From an uncultured Acidimicrobiaceae bacterium (lineage in GTDB: Bacteria > Actinomycetota > Acidimicrobiia > Acidimicrobiales > Microtrichaceae), in NCBI GenBank assembly GCA_937868025.1, contig CALMLJ010000680.1, positions 1 to 10,811 on the forward strand: a stretch of 10,811 nucleotides of DNA, in the 5' to 3' direction. Below the pieces are notes generated by a model. That model did not search any database and was not told the origin of the DNA. It was given only the letters and a program-made list of their open reading frames with translations. Position numbers and translations under genes: made by a program. Within the stretch, counting starts at the first letter, position 1. The number at the start of each line of letters is the position of its first letter. Shown here in pieces: positions 1-6,488 of this stretch.

Positions 1-1328
1 GCGAGCCCGAGGCCCGATCCCGGCGCGGTCCGGGCCTCGGTCGCCCGGTAGAAGCGGTCGAAGATGCGAGGGAGGTCGGCGTCGGCGATGCCGTTGCCGT
101 GGTCTCGCACCTCGACGCGGGTACCGTCGACGATCACGTCGACCGGCGCCCCGTCGGGGCTGTACTTCACGGCGTTGTCGATCAGGTTGGACACGGCCCG
201 CTCGATCATGTGCTGGCGGACCGTGACCACGACTCCGGTGCCGGCGTCGGCGCCGTCGGGCCCGACGACCTCGATCACCCGGCCCGTCCGTCGCCGCGCC
301 CGCTCGGCGACCCCGGACGTGAGAACGGTGAGGTCGACCGGAACGGACTCCTCGCCTCCGGCACGATCGGTCGCGAGTTCCACCAGTTCGGTCAGGAGTG
401 CCGTCAGCTCTCCGGTCTCGAATTGCAGGTCGTCGATGACGGCGCGCCGGTCCTCGGCGGAGAGCGAGCCGGGCGCGGCCAGCTCGGCGCGGGCCAGCAG
501 CTCCAGGTTGGTGCGAAGGCTGGTCAGGGGGGTACGCATCTCGTGCGAGGCGTCGGAGATCAGTCGTTGCTGTTGGTCCTGGGACTCTGCGAGCGATTCG
601 ACCATGGTCGTGAAGCTGGCCGACAGGCTGCCGATCTCGTCGGATCCGGCGGCGGGCACGGGTGTCGTGAGGTCGCGGGTGGCAGCGATGTGCTCGGCGG
701 TCGTGGTGAGTCGCCGGATGGGTCGGACGATGCGCGTCGCCAGGGCGAACCCGACGGCGGCGGCGACCACGATGCCCGTGAGCGCGATCAACAGCAGGCG
801 GATGCGGAGCCCGTCGAGCACGCGATCGGCTTCGCCCGTTTCCCTGGCGAGCTGGATGGCGCCGCCCTCGGGGAACGCCATCGTGATGACACGAACCGTT
901 TCGTTGCCGATCCGGGCCCTCGAGAAGGCGTAGTTGGCGTCAGCGTCGCCGTCATGATCGTCGTCGCCGTGGAAGTCGGTGCCGTTCGCGATGGCCAGGT
1001 CACGTTCGCTCGGCTCGATGGTCGCACCGCCCACGATGCACTGGCGGACCTCGCCGTCCTCGATGACTTGGGCGGCGGTGAAGGTCTGCAACACGTTGAC
1101 GTCGGGGCAGCGGGCTCGTCCCGGCATGAAGGGTTGGCGGTTGCCCGGTTCGCCGCGGCCAGGTCGGGACGTGTCGTTGACCGCGGCGCTCGCTCGCTCG
1201 AGGAGGGTTTCGTCGATGGTGCGGTCGAGTTGGCGCGCCGCGGTCACGTAGGCGCCACCGGCGGCGAGTGCCGCGATGATCCCCGCGAGCGCTGCGAGCG
1301 CCGCCGCGATCTTGAGGCGAAGACTCAT
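1..1328 (-). CDS. Sensor histidine kinase (MprB/OmpR-partner type), C-terminus cut by window edge
   Basis: Membrane sensor kinase that should autophosphorylate and pass phosphate to the regulator encoded just upstream. The frame is open from ATG at 1328 to the left edge, giving 442 residues. Visible in order: TM1 about 5-28; an extracytoplasmic domain about 29-175 with two cysteines (Cys74, Cys97) and an acidic loop (118-130) of seven Asp and two His; TM2 about 178-198; HAMP about 199-250; H-box SHEMRTPL with phospho-acceptor His262; N-box NLIDNAVKY about 381-389; G1 box DHGNGIAD; F-box RIFDRFYR; and G2 box GSGLGL (437-442), where the window stops. Only the last few residues of the ATPase domain should be missing. 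The start overlaps the regulator's stop as ATGA (1328-1325), so translation is probably coupled. Closest named analogue is actinobacterial MprB, by domain order and partner; orthology is inference. Confidence 0.95.
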   Translation of the reverse strand, partial: MSLRLKIAAALAALAGIIAALAAGGAYVTAARQLDRTIDETLLERASAAVNDTSRPGRGEPGNRQPFMPGRARCPDVNVLQTFTAAQVIEDGEVRQCIVGGATIEPSERDLAIANGTDFHGDDDHDGDADANYAFSRARIGNETVRVITMAFPEGGAIQLARETGEADRVLDGLRIRLLLIALTGIVVAAAVGFALATRIVRPIRRLTTTAEHIAATRDLTTPVPAAGSDEIGSLSASFTTMVESLAESQDQQQRLISDASHEMRTPLTSLRTNLELLARAELAAPGSLSAEDRRAVIDDLQFETGELTALLTELVELATDRAGGEESVPVDLTVLTSGVAERARRRTGRVIEVVGPDGADAGTGVVVTVRQHMIERAVSNLIDNAVKYSPDGAPVDVIVDGTRVEVRDHGNGIADADLPRIFDRFYRATEARTAPGSGLGL

Positions 1329-2020
1329 GTCGCTCGGGCGACGTAGCCGACGCCCCGAACGGTGTGGACGAGGCGGGGTCGATCGCCGTCCTCGGTCTTG
1401 CGGCGGAGGTACCCGATGTACACGTCGAGCGAACGTGACCCGGTCTCGAAGTCGAAGCCCCAGATGCGGTCGTAGATGGTCTCGCGGGACAACACGATGC
1501 CGGCGTTGAGCAGGAGCAGTTCGAGCAGGTCGAATTCGGTCTTGGTGAGGTCGATCGCGCGCCCGCCGCGGGTGACCTGGCGGCGGAGAGGGTCGAGGGT
1601 GAGGTCGTCGAGCACCAGCGATTCGGAGCTCCCGCTGACGCTGGTGCGGCGGACGAGCGCCCGAAGACGGGCCAGCAGTTCGTCGAGTGCGAACGGCTTG
1701 ACCAGATAGTCGTCGGCTCCGGCGTCGAGGCCGGCGACCCGATCGGCGACCTCGTGGCGGGCCGTGAGCATGAGGATCGGAAGCGCTGGATGGCGATCGC
1801 GCATCATGCGGCAGGCGGTGAGGCCGTCGACGTTCGGCATCATGACGTCCATGACCACCACGTCGGGAAGCCGGCGGGTGACGGCTTCGAGGGCCTCGGC
1901 GCCGTCGTTGACCGCTTCGACCTCGTAGCCCTCGAACCGCAGCACCCGGGCCAGCGAGTCGCGGACACTGCGGTCGTCCTCGGCGACGAGGACGTGGGCG
2001 AGGGGTTCGGCGGCGGACAT
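1325..2020 (-). CDS. OmpR/PhoB-family response regulator, MprA-like
   Basis: Cytoplasmic DNA-binding regulator of 231 aa, the partner of the downstream kinase. The receiver domain (about 8-123) has acidic pocket Glu14-Asp15-Asp16, phospho-acceptor Asp58 in VVVMDVMMP, switch Thr86 and conserved Lys108 in the LVKPF motif. The C-terminal winged helix (about 135-228) has the OmpR signatures [12 protein letters not shown] and the closing [10 protein letters not shown]. The sequence is strikingly close to the mycobacterial MprA pattern ([26 protein letters not shown], split here by eye; [15 protein letters not shown]), so MprA-like is a good description, though orthology is unproven. A GTG at 2029 would add three residues, but the AGGG at about 2032-2029 is spaced correctly only for ATG 2020, so I chose that start. 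The stop overlaps the kinase start by four bases. About 70 bp separate it from the upstream lytic-protein gene, enough for its own promoter. Confidence 0.96.
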   Translation of the reverse strand: MSAAEPLAHVLVAEDDRSVRDSLARVLRFEGYEVEAVNDGAEALEAVTRRLPDVVVMDVMMPNVDGLTACRMMRDRHPALPILMLTARHEVADRVAGLDAGADDYLVKPFALDELLARLRALVRRTSVSGSSESLVLDDLTLDPLRRQVTRGGRAIDLTKTEFDLLELLLLNAGIVLSRETIYDRIWGFDFETGSRSLDVYIGYLRRKTEDGDRPRLVHTVRGVGYVARAT

Positions 2021-2043
2021 GGAGACCACCCTAGGAGGCGTCT

Positions 2044-2060
2044 GTAAAACCGACGTAAGA
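2044..2060 (-). promoter_or_regulatory. Candidate response-regulator direct repeat upstream of the two-component genes
   Basis: On the plus strand GTAAAA (2044-2049) and GTAAGA (2055-2060) form a direct repeat exactly 11 bp apart, about one helical turn, lying 24-40 bp upstream of the regulator start. It is an unusually AT-rich island in this GC-rich sequence. OmpR-family regulators commonly bind tandem half-sites at 10-11 bp spacing and often autoregulate. That this is the regulator's own box is inference; only one pair of half-sites is present and it could simply belong to the promoter core. Confidence 0.4.
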
Positions 2061-2089
2061 CCTCGGGTCGTCGGGTGGGAGGCGGTTGG

Positions 2090-3115
2090 TCAGCGGAGGA
2101 ATCGGCCGCAGACGGGCCAGGGGCGCCAGCCACGTTGGGAGTAGAGCAGCTTGGCGCGTGCGTCCTGTTCGGCCGGTGGCGCCGCAGCAGGATCGCCGGT
2201 GCCCCCGAGGCCCGCCCACGTGCGGTAGTCGAACTGGTAGGCACCGCGGTACTTGCCCGAGCTCGACACGGCTCGGTAGTTGCCGCTGGATTCGCAGTTG
2301 CGCAGCGCTGCCCACTGAGCCTCGGAGGGGCCGCCGGCCGGCACGGCCGGGAGGGGCACCGTCGCCAGCGGCACCGGTGCGGCGGTCGGTGCCGCGGCCG
2401 GAGCCGCGGCGGCCGGAGCCGGCTCGGAGGGGGCGCGATCGGCGACGACGGTCGCGGCCGGCACGGTCGTGGGGATCGTGGTCGATCGGGCTGCGGCTGC
2501 GGCCGCCTCGGCGGCGGCCCGTGCGGCTCGCTCGGCTCGTGCCCGCTGCTCCGCCTGGCGCTCCGCCTCGGCCTCGATCGCCCGGGCGGCCAGGGCCGCG
2601 TCGTTGGCGTCGGCGACGTCCTGTTCGAGCTGCTGGATTCGTTCGCCGAGCTCGACGACCTTCGGGTCGACGCTGGCCTTCAGATCGTTGTAGTGCCGGA
2701 ATGCCGCGCTCGACACCTCGGCGGAATGGGTCATCATGCGGATCCGCGCCGAGGACTCGAACAGATCCTGACCACCCACGAGGTAGAGGACCGTCTCGTC
2801 CTGTTCCTCCGACGAGACGAAGGCTCCAACGGCGCGATCGCGGAGCTCGGCGCGGGCAGCGGCGATCTGATCGACGAGCTCGGCGGACCGGGTGTTGAGC
2901 GAGTCGAGCTCGAGGCGGGCGGCGTCGAGGGTCCCGGTCACCTCGATGAGGTGCTGTTCGCTGCGCAGCACGTCGGCGTGTGCGACGGCGACGGAGGGGA
3001 TCGACGGAGCTGCAGGGGTGTCCCCGGCGGCTGCGGCGCTCACGGGTGCGAGGCCGAGGACCAGCACCGCGCAGAGGGCGCGACGCCGGTGAGTGTTACG
3101 AAGTCCGAAATCCAT
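2090..3115 (-). CDS. Secreted coiled-coil protein with C-terminal Rpf-type transglycosylase-like domain
   Basis: Probable exported peptidoglycan-cleaving protein of 341 aa. The N-terminus is a signal peptide: basic stretch THRRR, hydrophobic core about 14-24, likely cleavage after the SAAAA near residue 30. Residues about 45-205 are heptad-like and charged, predicted coiled coil, resembling the N-terminal helical domains of secreted NlpC/P60 proteins; 171-210 is almost pure Ala/Glu/Arg. A Thr/Pro/Ala linker (about 211-262) leads to the terminal domain (about 266-341), [13 protein letters not shown] ... [10 protein letters not shown] ... WPVCGRFLR. This matches the transglycosylase-like (Rpf) family, with catalytic Glu275 and a cysteine pair, Cys274 and Cys336, expected to form the conserved disulfide. 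No good Shine-Dalgarno precedes ATG 3115. It lies upstream of and co-directional with the two-component genes. Whether it resuscitates dormant cells or simply remodels wall cannot be told from sequence. Confidence 0.9.
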   Translation of the reverse strand: MDFGLRNTHRRRALCAVLVLGLAPVSAAAAGDTPAAPSIPSVAVAHADVLRSEQHLIEVTGTLDAARLELDSLNTRSAELVDQIAAARAELRDRAVGAFVSSEEQDETVLYLVGGQDLFESSARIRMMTHSAEVSSAAFRHYNDLKASVDPKVVELGERIQQLEQDVADANDAALAARAIEAEAERQAEQRARAERAARAAAEAAAAAARSTTIPTTVPAATVVADRAPSEPAPAAAAPAAAPTAAPVPLATVPLPAVPAGGPSEAQWAALRNCESSGNYRAVSSSGKYRGAYQFDYRTWAGLGGTGDPAAAPPAEQDARAKLLYSQRGWRPWPVCGRFLR

Positions 3116-3188
3116 CCGTCATCTATCGGCAACATCACCCAGATCTGAAGGCGCACACTCCTCGGTCGGGCGGCGTAGGGTCAAATCT

Positions 3189-3205
3189 GCCCCTGGGGGA
3201 GGGGC
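3189..3205 (+). promoter_or_regulatory. Small GC hairpin in the aquaporin leader
   Basis: GCCCCT (3189-3194) and AGGGGC (3200-3205) form a 6-bp perfect inverted repeat around a GGGGG loop, 40 bp before the aquaporin start. It lies inside the 130-bp divergent region between the lytic-protein gene and the aquaporin. No T-run follows, so it is not a classical terminator for either strand. It may be a leader structure or chance in G/C-rich DNA. A TANNNT box (TAGGGT, 3176-3181) just upstream could be the aquaporin -10, but no matching -35 is visible. Confidence 0.25.
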
Positions 3206-3234
3206 TGTCGATTTCAGCGCGGCTGGCCGAATGC

Positions 3235-3240
3235 AAGGAG
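3235..3240 (+). promoter_or_regulatory. Shine-Dalgarno AAGGAG fixing the aquaporin start
   Basis: AAGGAG ends five bases before ATG 3246 and is the strongest ribosome-binding site in the window. It settles the start: the reading frame is open further upstream to 3093, but that extension encodes no membrane segment and overlaps the divergent promoter region. Confidence 0.8.
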
Positions 3241-3245
3241 CAGAC

Positions 3246-3995
3246 ATGGATCAACCACTCGTGAAGCGGTGTGGAGCCGAGTTCTTCGGAACGTTGTGGC
3301 TCGTGTTCGGTGGGTGCGGCACCGCCGTGTTCGCCATCATCACCCGTGGCGACCTCGACACCGTCGGGCTCGTCGGGGTGTCGCTCGCGTTCGGCCTCAC
3401 CGTCCTGACCGGCGCCTACGCATTCGGGCACATCTCCGGTGGCCATTTCAATCCGGCGGTGAGCGTCGGCCTGGCGGTCGCGAAGCGGTTCGACTGGAAG
3501 GACCTGCCGGCCGACGTCGCCTCGCAGGTGTTGGGCGCGATCGCAGCGACGGGCTTGATCTGGGCGATCGTCAGTGCCATGCCCGGTGGGTTCGACAAGC
3601 AGTACGGCAAGCTCGCGTCGAACGGGTTCGGGGTCGAGCACGGCTACTACTCCCTGGGTGGGGTGCTCCTCGCCGAGGCGTTCCTCACGTTCATGTTCCT
3701 GCTCATCATCCTGGGTGCGACCCACACCAAGGCGGCCGCCGGCTTCGGTGGTCTCGCCATCGGTCTGGCGTTGACGCTCATCCACCTCATCTCGATCCCG
3801 ATCTCGAACACCTCGGTCAACCCGGCCCGTTCGACGGGTCCGGCGATCTTCGAGGGTGGCACGGCGCTCTCCCAGCTCTGGGCGTTCTGGTTGGCGCCGA
3901 TCGTGGGCGCTGCGATCGCAGGGCTCGTCTACGTGTGGCTGCGTCCCGAGGATGCGGCGAACTCGGGTCCGGTGTCGACCCCCGCCGAGGCCTGA
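3246..3995 (+). CDS. aqpZ: Aquaporin Z-type water channel
   Basis: Inner-membrane MIP-family channel of 249 aa that conducts water by facilitated diffusion. Both pore motifs are intact: first NPA at 69-71 in GGHFNPAVS, second NPA at 192-194 in [10 protein letters not shown]. The aromatic/arginine filter follows E. coli AqpZ exactly (Phe49, His180, Thr189, Arg195), which predicts a strict water channel rather than a glycerol facilitator. Six hydrophobic helices plus the two half-helices can be followed, and the N-terminal [14 protein letters not shown] and [11 protein letters not shown] stretches are near-identical to AqpZ. The loop after helix 3 (about 113-135) includes the FASNG-like segment LASNGFG. 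The C-terminal tail, GPVSTPAEA, is short and hydrophilic. The start is set by AAGGAG. It is transcribed divergently from the lytic-protein gene and ends 15 bp from the convergent HxlR gene. Confidence 0.96.
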   Translation: MDQPLVKRCGAEFFGTLWLVFGGCGTAVFAIITRGDLDTVGLVGVSLAFGLTVLTGAYAFGHISGGHFNPAVSVGLAVAKRFDWKDLPADVASQVLGAIAATGLIWAIVSAMPGGFDKQYGKLASNGFGVEHGYYSLGGVLLAEAFLTFMFLLIILGATHTKAAAGFGGLAIGLALTLIHLISIPISNTSVNPARSTGPAIFEGGTALSQLWAFWLAPIVGAAIAGLVYVWLRPEDAANSGPVSTPAEA

Positions 3996-4010
3996 GGCGC
4001 CCGATGGTCG

Positions 4011-4427
4011 TCAGAGGCTGACGTTCTCGCTGGCGTCGTCGTCGCCGACCACGGTCTCACACGATGGACACCACAGCCGGGTGACGAGGGGGCTGCCGCA
4101 CGCTGTGTGCATGGCGGCGTCCTCGTCACCGGTGTGGGACGCGCCCCAGTCTCGGAGCAGCTGGATGGCGCCGGCGAGGGCGCGCCCGGGTCCGGTCAGC
4201 TCATAGGAGAACCGGAGCGGCCGTTCGCTGTACGGGCGCCCGACCACGATGCCGTCGGCGTCGAGCTGACGGAGGCGCTTGGTGAGGACGGTCGGGGCGA
4301 TCCCGGTGACGTCGGCTTCGAGTTCGCCGAACTTGCGGGGGCCCGACATCAGCGCGTCGACGATGAGGATGGTCCAGCGGTCGCCGATCCGTTCGACGGC
4401 GAAGGCGAGGGGAGCGGCAGGTTCCAC
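4011..4427 (-). CDS. HxlR-family winged-helix regulator with C-terminal Cys/His zinc-ribbon-like tail
   Basis: Cytoplasmic transcription factor of 138 aa. Residues about 8-95 are the HxlR winged helix: AVERIGDRWTILIVDALMSGP, then RKFGEL, the recognition-helix region GIAPTVLTKRLRQLDADGIV, and the wing YSERPLRFSYELTGPG. Many HxlR proteins sense redox or electrophile stress through N-terminal cysteines. Here the first 109 residues contain no Cys; the only cysteines are in the tail as His107-x2-Cys110-x9-Cys120-x2-Cys123, which looks like a zinc ribbon of a kind seen in actinobacterial members. The start is GTG 4427, the first start codon after an in-frame stop (TAG at 4457-4455); no spaced Shine-Dalgarno is visible. 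It is divergent from the PDZ protease, and paired palindromes lie between them, so autorepression and control of the protease are the natural inference. Ligand unknown. Confidence 0.93.
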   Translation of the reverse strand: MEPAAPLAFAVERIGDRWTILIVDALMSGPRKFGELEADVTGIAPTVLTKRLRQLDADGIVVGRPYSERPLRFSYELTGPGRALAGAIQLLRDWGASHTGDEDAAMHTACGSPLVTRLWCPSCETVVGDDDASENVSL

Positions 4428-4459
4428 CCCGCCAGTGTGGCAGCGAACCTGGTGCTACG

Positions 4460-4492
4460 GTAGTGACTACTCAAACGCTAGTGACTAGTCAC
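4460..4492. promoter_or_regulatory. Paired palindromic operator between HxlR regulator and protease
   Basis: The 9-mer TAGTGACTA occurs twice (4461-4469 and 4479-4487), centres 18 bp apart. Each copy is itself a palindrome about a central G, extending to 11 bp: GTAGTGACTAC at 4460-4470 and CTAGTGACTAG at 4478-4488. The second also overlaps a perfect 12-bp palindrome, GTGACTAGTCAC (4481-4492). Winged-helix dimers bind such sites, and the position, 33 bp from the regulator's GTG and about 22 bp from the protease GTG, would block both promoters. The symmetry is seen directly; the assignment to the HxlR protein is inference. Confidence 0.7.
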
Positions 4493-4500
4493 CTACCTCT

Positions 4501-4506
4501 GAAGGA
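4501..4506 (+). promoter_or_regulatory. Shine-Dalgarno GAAGGA deciding the protease start
   Basis: GAAGGA overlaps the first possible start, ATG 4506, so it cannot serve that codon. It is ideally spaced, 8 bases, for GTG 4515. An in-frame TGA at 4500-4502 rules out any longer N-terminus. Confidence 0.7.
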
Positions 4507-4514
4507 TGTCCATC

Positions 4515-5450
4515 GTGTCCCTGATCTCCGAACTCGAAGCACAACTCACCCACACCGCCGCCCTGGTCGCTCCGTCGACCGTGTCGGTGGGGCGCGACCA
4601 CCGCGGCGCCGGTGTCGTCGTCGCACCCGGCAAGGTCCTCACCAACGCCCACAACCTGCGTGACCGCACGGTGCAGATCACGTTCGACGACGGCCGCGTC
4701 GAGCAGGCCAAGGTGGTCGGGGCCGATCCGGGCCATGATCTCGTGGTCCTCGACGTCGACACGGGCGACGCCCCGGCCCTCGAGTGGGCCGATCGCGCTC
4801 CCGGCCTCGGGGCCTTCGTGGTCGCGGCGGCCCGCGACGGTGCCGGTGTGCGCGTCACGCTCGGCACCGTCAGCCAGCCGTCCCGCTCCTTCCGAGGCCC
4901 GGGTGGCCGCCCGATCGCTCTGGCCCTCGAGCACACCGCTCCGCTGGCGCGCGGATCGTCGGGCGGGCCGCTGACCGACCTCGAGGGCCGCCTCGTCGCC
5001 GTCAACACCCACCGCCTGGGCAAGGGCTTCACGGCGGCGCAGGTTGCGTCCGACGCGTTGCGGTCAACGGTCGACGACCTCAGTGCCGGCCGCTCGCGTC
5101 GTCCGCTGCGCCTCGGCGTCGAGGTCGCTCCGTCCCACGTGGCGCACAAGCTCCGGGCAGCGGTCGGCCTCGATCAGCGAGACGGCCTCCTCGTTCGCGG
5201 GCTCGTCGATGGTGGCCCGGCCGCCGTCGCCGGTGTTCGCATCGGCGATCTGCTGGTGTCCGCCGGCGGGGTCGACCTCGTTCGGCCCGACGACCTCTTC
5301 ACGGCGCTCTCTTCACACGACGCCGGCGACCCGTTGGTGGTCGCGGTCGTGCGGGGTTCGGAGGAGCTCACGCTCGACGTGCGCTTCGTGGCCGACACGG
5401 CGGACACTGCGGCCGATGCCGCGGCCGACGCCGTGACCGACGAGGCCTGA
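4515..5450 (+). CDS. HtrA/DegP-like trypsin-fold serine protease with one PDZ domain, no signal peptide
   Basis: Predicted S1C-type peptidase of 311 aa. The trypsin-like domain (about 18-190) has the full triad: His46 in LTNAHNL, Asp75 in GHDLVVLD, Ser149 in GSSGGPL with the oxyanion glycines. A PDZ domain follows (about 198-290: LGVEV, GLLVRGLVDGGPAAVAGVRIGDLLVSAGG), then an Ala/Asp tail (293-311). HtrA proteins degrade misfolded proteins and normally act in the envelope, but this one starts with an amphipathic stretch (LISELEAQL) and no signal peptide or membrane anchor. A stop codon immediately upstream excludes a missed leader, so a cytoplasmic location is inferred. The start at GTG 4515 is chosen over ATG 4506 from ribosome-site spacing. 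It is probably under the divergent HxlR repressor. In mycobacteria mprAB neighbours the HtrA-like pepD, a loose parallel to the two-component pair 2.5 kb away. Confidence 0.93.
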   Translation: MSLISELEAQLTHTAALVAPSTVSVGRDHRGAGVVVAPGKVLTNAHNLRDRTVQITFDDGRVEQAKVVGADPGHDLVVLDVDTGDAPALEWADRAPGLGAFVVAAARDGAGVRVTLGTVSQPSRSFRGPGGRPIALALEHTAPLARGSSGGPLTDLEGRLVAVNTHRLGKGFTAAQVASDALRSTVDDLSAGRSRRPLRLGVEVAPSHVAHKLRAAVGLDQRDGLLVRGLVDGGPAAVAGVRIGDLLVSAGGVDLVRPDDLFTALSSHDAGDPLVVAVVRGSEELTLDVRFVADTADTAADAAADAVTDEA

Positions 5451-5460
5451 GCCCCGGTCC

Positions 5461-6423
5461 TCAGCCCGCCGACTCGATCGTCGCCAGCCCCGACGCTGCG
5501 ACGGACGACTCGGCGCGGCTGACGCCGTCGTCGTCACCGAGCAGGAACTGGTCGAGCACGTCGAGGCTGACCGTCCGCACCAGGTCGTCCTGGGCCGACG
5601 GATCGTCCTCGTAGGGCGCGGCGTGGCCGGCGTCGGGCATCGTCACGAGCCAGCGCCGGTTCTTCGCCGTGTCGAAGAGGTCGCGGGAGCCCGAGTAGGG
5701 AAGCGTGGTGTCCTTCTGACCGTGCATCAGGAAGAGGGGTGCCGCGTCGGCGGCCTGCTCGGTCGCGAACGGGACGGGTGAGAAGGCCAGCACAACGCTG
5801 GGAGTCAGCCCGGGGCAGCACCCGGAGTAGGACGCCAGCAACGCCGTGCCGCCGCCGAGCGAGAGTCCGGCGACCGCAACGGCATCGGGGTCGATGTGCC
5901 CGTGGAGCGGGTCGGTCGGGTCGGCCGACTCGGCGAGCACCCGGGCGACGACGAACTCGAGATCGAGCGCCTGCTGGGGTGCGTCGGCGACGCTGTCGGC
6001 GAGGGAGCCGCCGGCGTCGGCGGCGCTGAGCGGGAAGCGCGGCGCAACGACCGCGTATCCGGCGGCAGCCCACGCCTCGAACAGCTCGTGGAACTTCCGC
6101 GGGTGGCCGGACATGCCGTGGGCGAACGCGACGAGGGGGAACGGCCTGTTGCCCACGGGCAGCCACACCTCGGTGAGCAGGTCGCGGGTGGAGCCGTCGG
6201 CGGCCGTTCGTTGGTAGGTGCGCTCGGAGTGCTCGGTCGTGAACGGACGGCGGGACACGACCGACGGTGTCGTCGTGGTCGTGGTGGTGGACGCCGGGGC
6301 AGTGGACGTCGGAGTGGGTGGATCCGCGGCGTCGTCGGTGCCGCCGCACCCGCCCACCACGAGCATCGCTACTGCCGCAGCGATCGTCGACCTGGCTCCT
6401 CGATGTGTCCCCGAACCCCTCAT
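5461..6423 (-). CDS. Alpha/beta-hydrolase lipoprotein (dienelactone-hydrolase/PAF-acetylhydrolase-like)
   Basis: Predicted membrane-anchored extracytoplasmic hydrolase of 320 aa, probably acting on esters or acyl substrates; the substrate cannot be read from sequence. Starting at ATG 6423 it has a lipoprotein signal, basic MRGSGTHRGARS, hydrophobic core and lipobox VVGGC with lipid-accepting Cys26. A Pro/Ser/Thr stalk with seven consecutive Thr (46-52) follows. The hydrolase fold shows the oxyanion motif AHGMSG (101-106), nucleophile elbow GLSLGG with Ser188, acid Asp238 in HGQKDTTLP, and His267 in DAGHAAP. Two adjacent cysteines (202-203, SGCCPG) are unusual. The frame is open to 6594, but that extension is basic low-complexity sequence that overlaps the divergent gene and would bury the lipobox. 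TAGGCT sits seven bases before the ATG, suggesting a leaderless transcript. It converges with the protease across 10 bp and is divergent from the NuoF-like gene. Confidence 0.9.
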   Translation of the reverse strand: MRGSGTHRGARSTIAAAVAMLVVGGCGGTDDAADPPTPTSTAPASTTTTTTTPSVVSRRPFTTEHSERTYQRTAADGSTRDLLTEVWLPVGNRPFPLVAFAHGMSGHPRKFHELFEAWAAAGYAVVAPRFPLSAADAGGSLADSVADAPQQALDLEFVVARVLAESADPTDPLHGHIDPDAVAVAGLSLGGGTALLASYSGCCPGLTPSVVLAFSPVPFATEQAADAAPLFLMHGQKDTTLPYSGSRDLFDTAKNRRWLVTMPDAGHAAPYEDDPSAQDDLVRTVSLDVLDQFLLGDDDGVSRAESSVAASGLATIESAG

Positions 6424-6430
6424 CGGGGCG

Positions 6431-6436
6431 AGCCTA
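6431..6436 (-). promoter_or_regulatory. Candidate -10 box for a leaderless lipoprotein transcript
   Basis: On the minus strand TAGGCT fits the actinobacterial TANNNT -10 consensus and ends exactly seven bases before ATG 6423, so transcription would begin at or near the start codon. No separate Shine-Dalgarno with good spacing is present. No -35 is convincing. Confidence 0.45.
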
Positions 6437-6465
6437 CCGGTGGAGGCGCCGACGTCTGCTGGTGA

Positions 6466-6487
6466 TCGGGCTCGGGTAGGAGCCCGA
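6466..6487 (+). promoter_or_regulatory. Hairpin enclosing the Shine-Dalgarno of the NuoF-like gene
   Basis: TCGGGCTC (6466-6473) and GAGCCCGA (6480-6487) are perfect 8-bp complements around a GGGTAG loop. The ribosome-binding site TAGGAG (6477-6482) is half in the loop and half in the 3' arm, and the stem ends one base before ATG 6489. In the mRNA this GC-rich stem would hide the binding site. The same symmetry could instead be a protein operator. The pairing is seen; the function is inferred. Confidence 0.55.
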
Positions 6488-6488
6488 C

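Noticed and set aside
99..1346. 415-codon open frame on the plus strand
   Set aside because: It is antisense to the sensor kinase, which has all kinase motifs in order; the plus-strand product has biased composition and no family signature.
2075..3148. 357-codon open frame on the plus strand
   Set aside because: It is antisense to the Rpf-like secreted protein; the product is Gly/Arg-rich low complexity.
3093..3245. N-terminal extension of the aquaporin
   Set aside because: AAGGAG five bases before ATG 3246 and alignment to the usual AqpZ N-terminus fix the shorter form.
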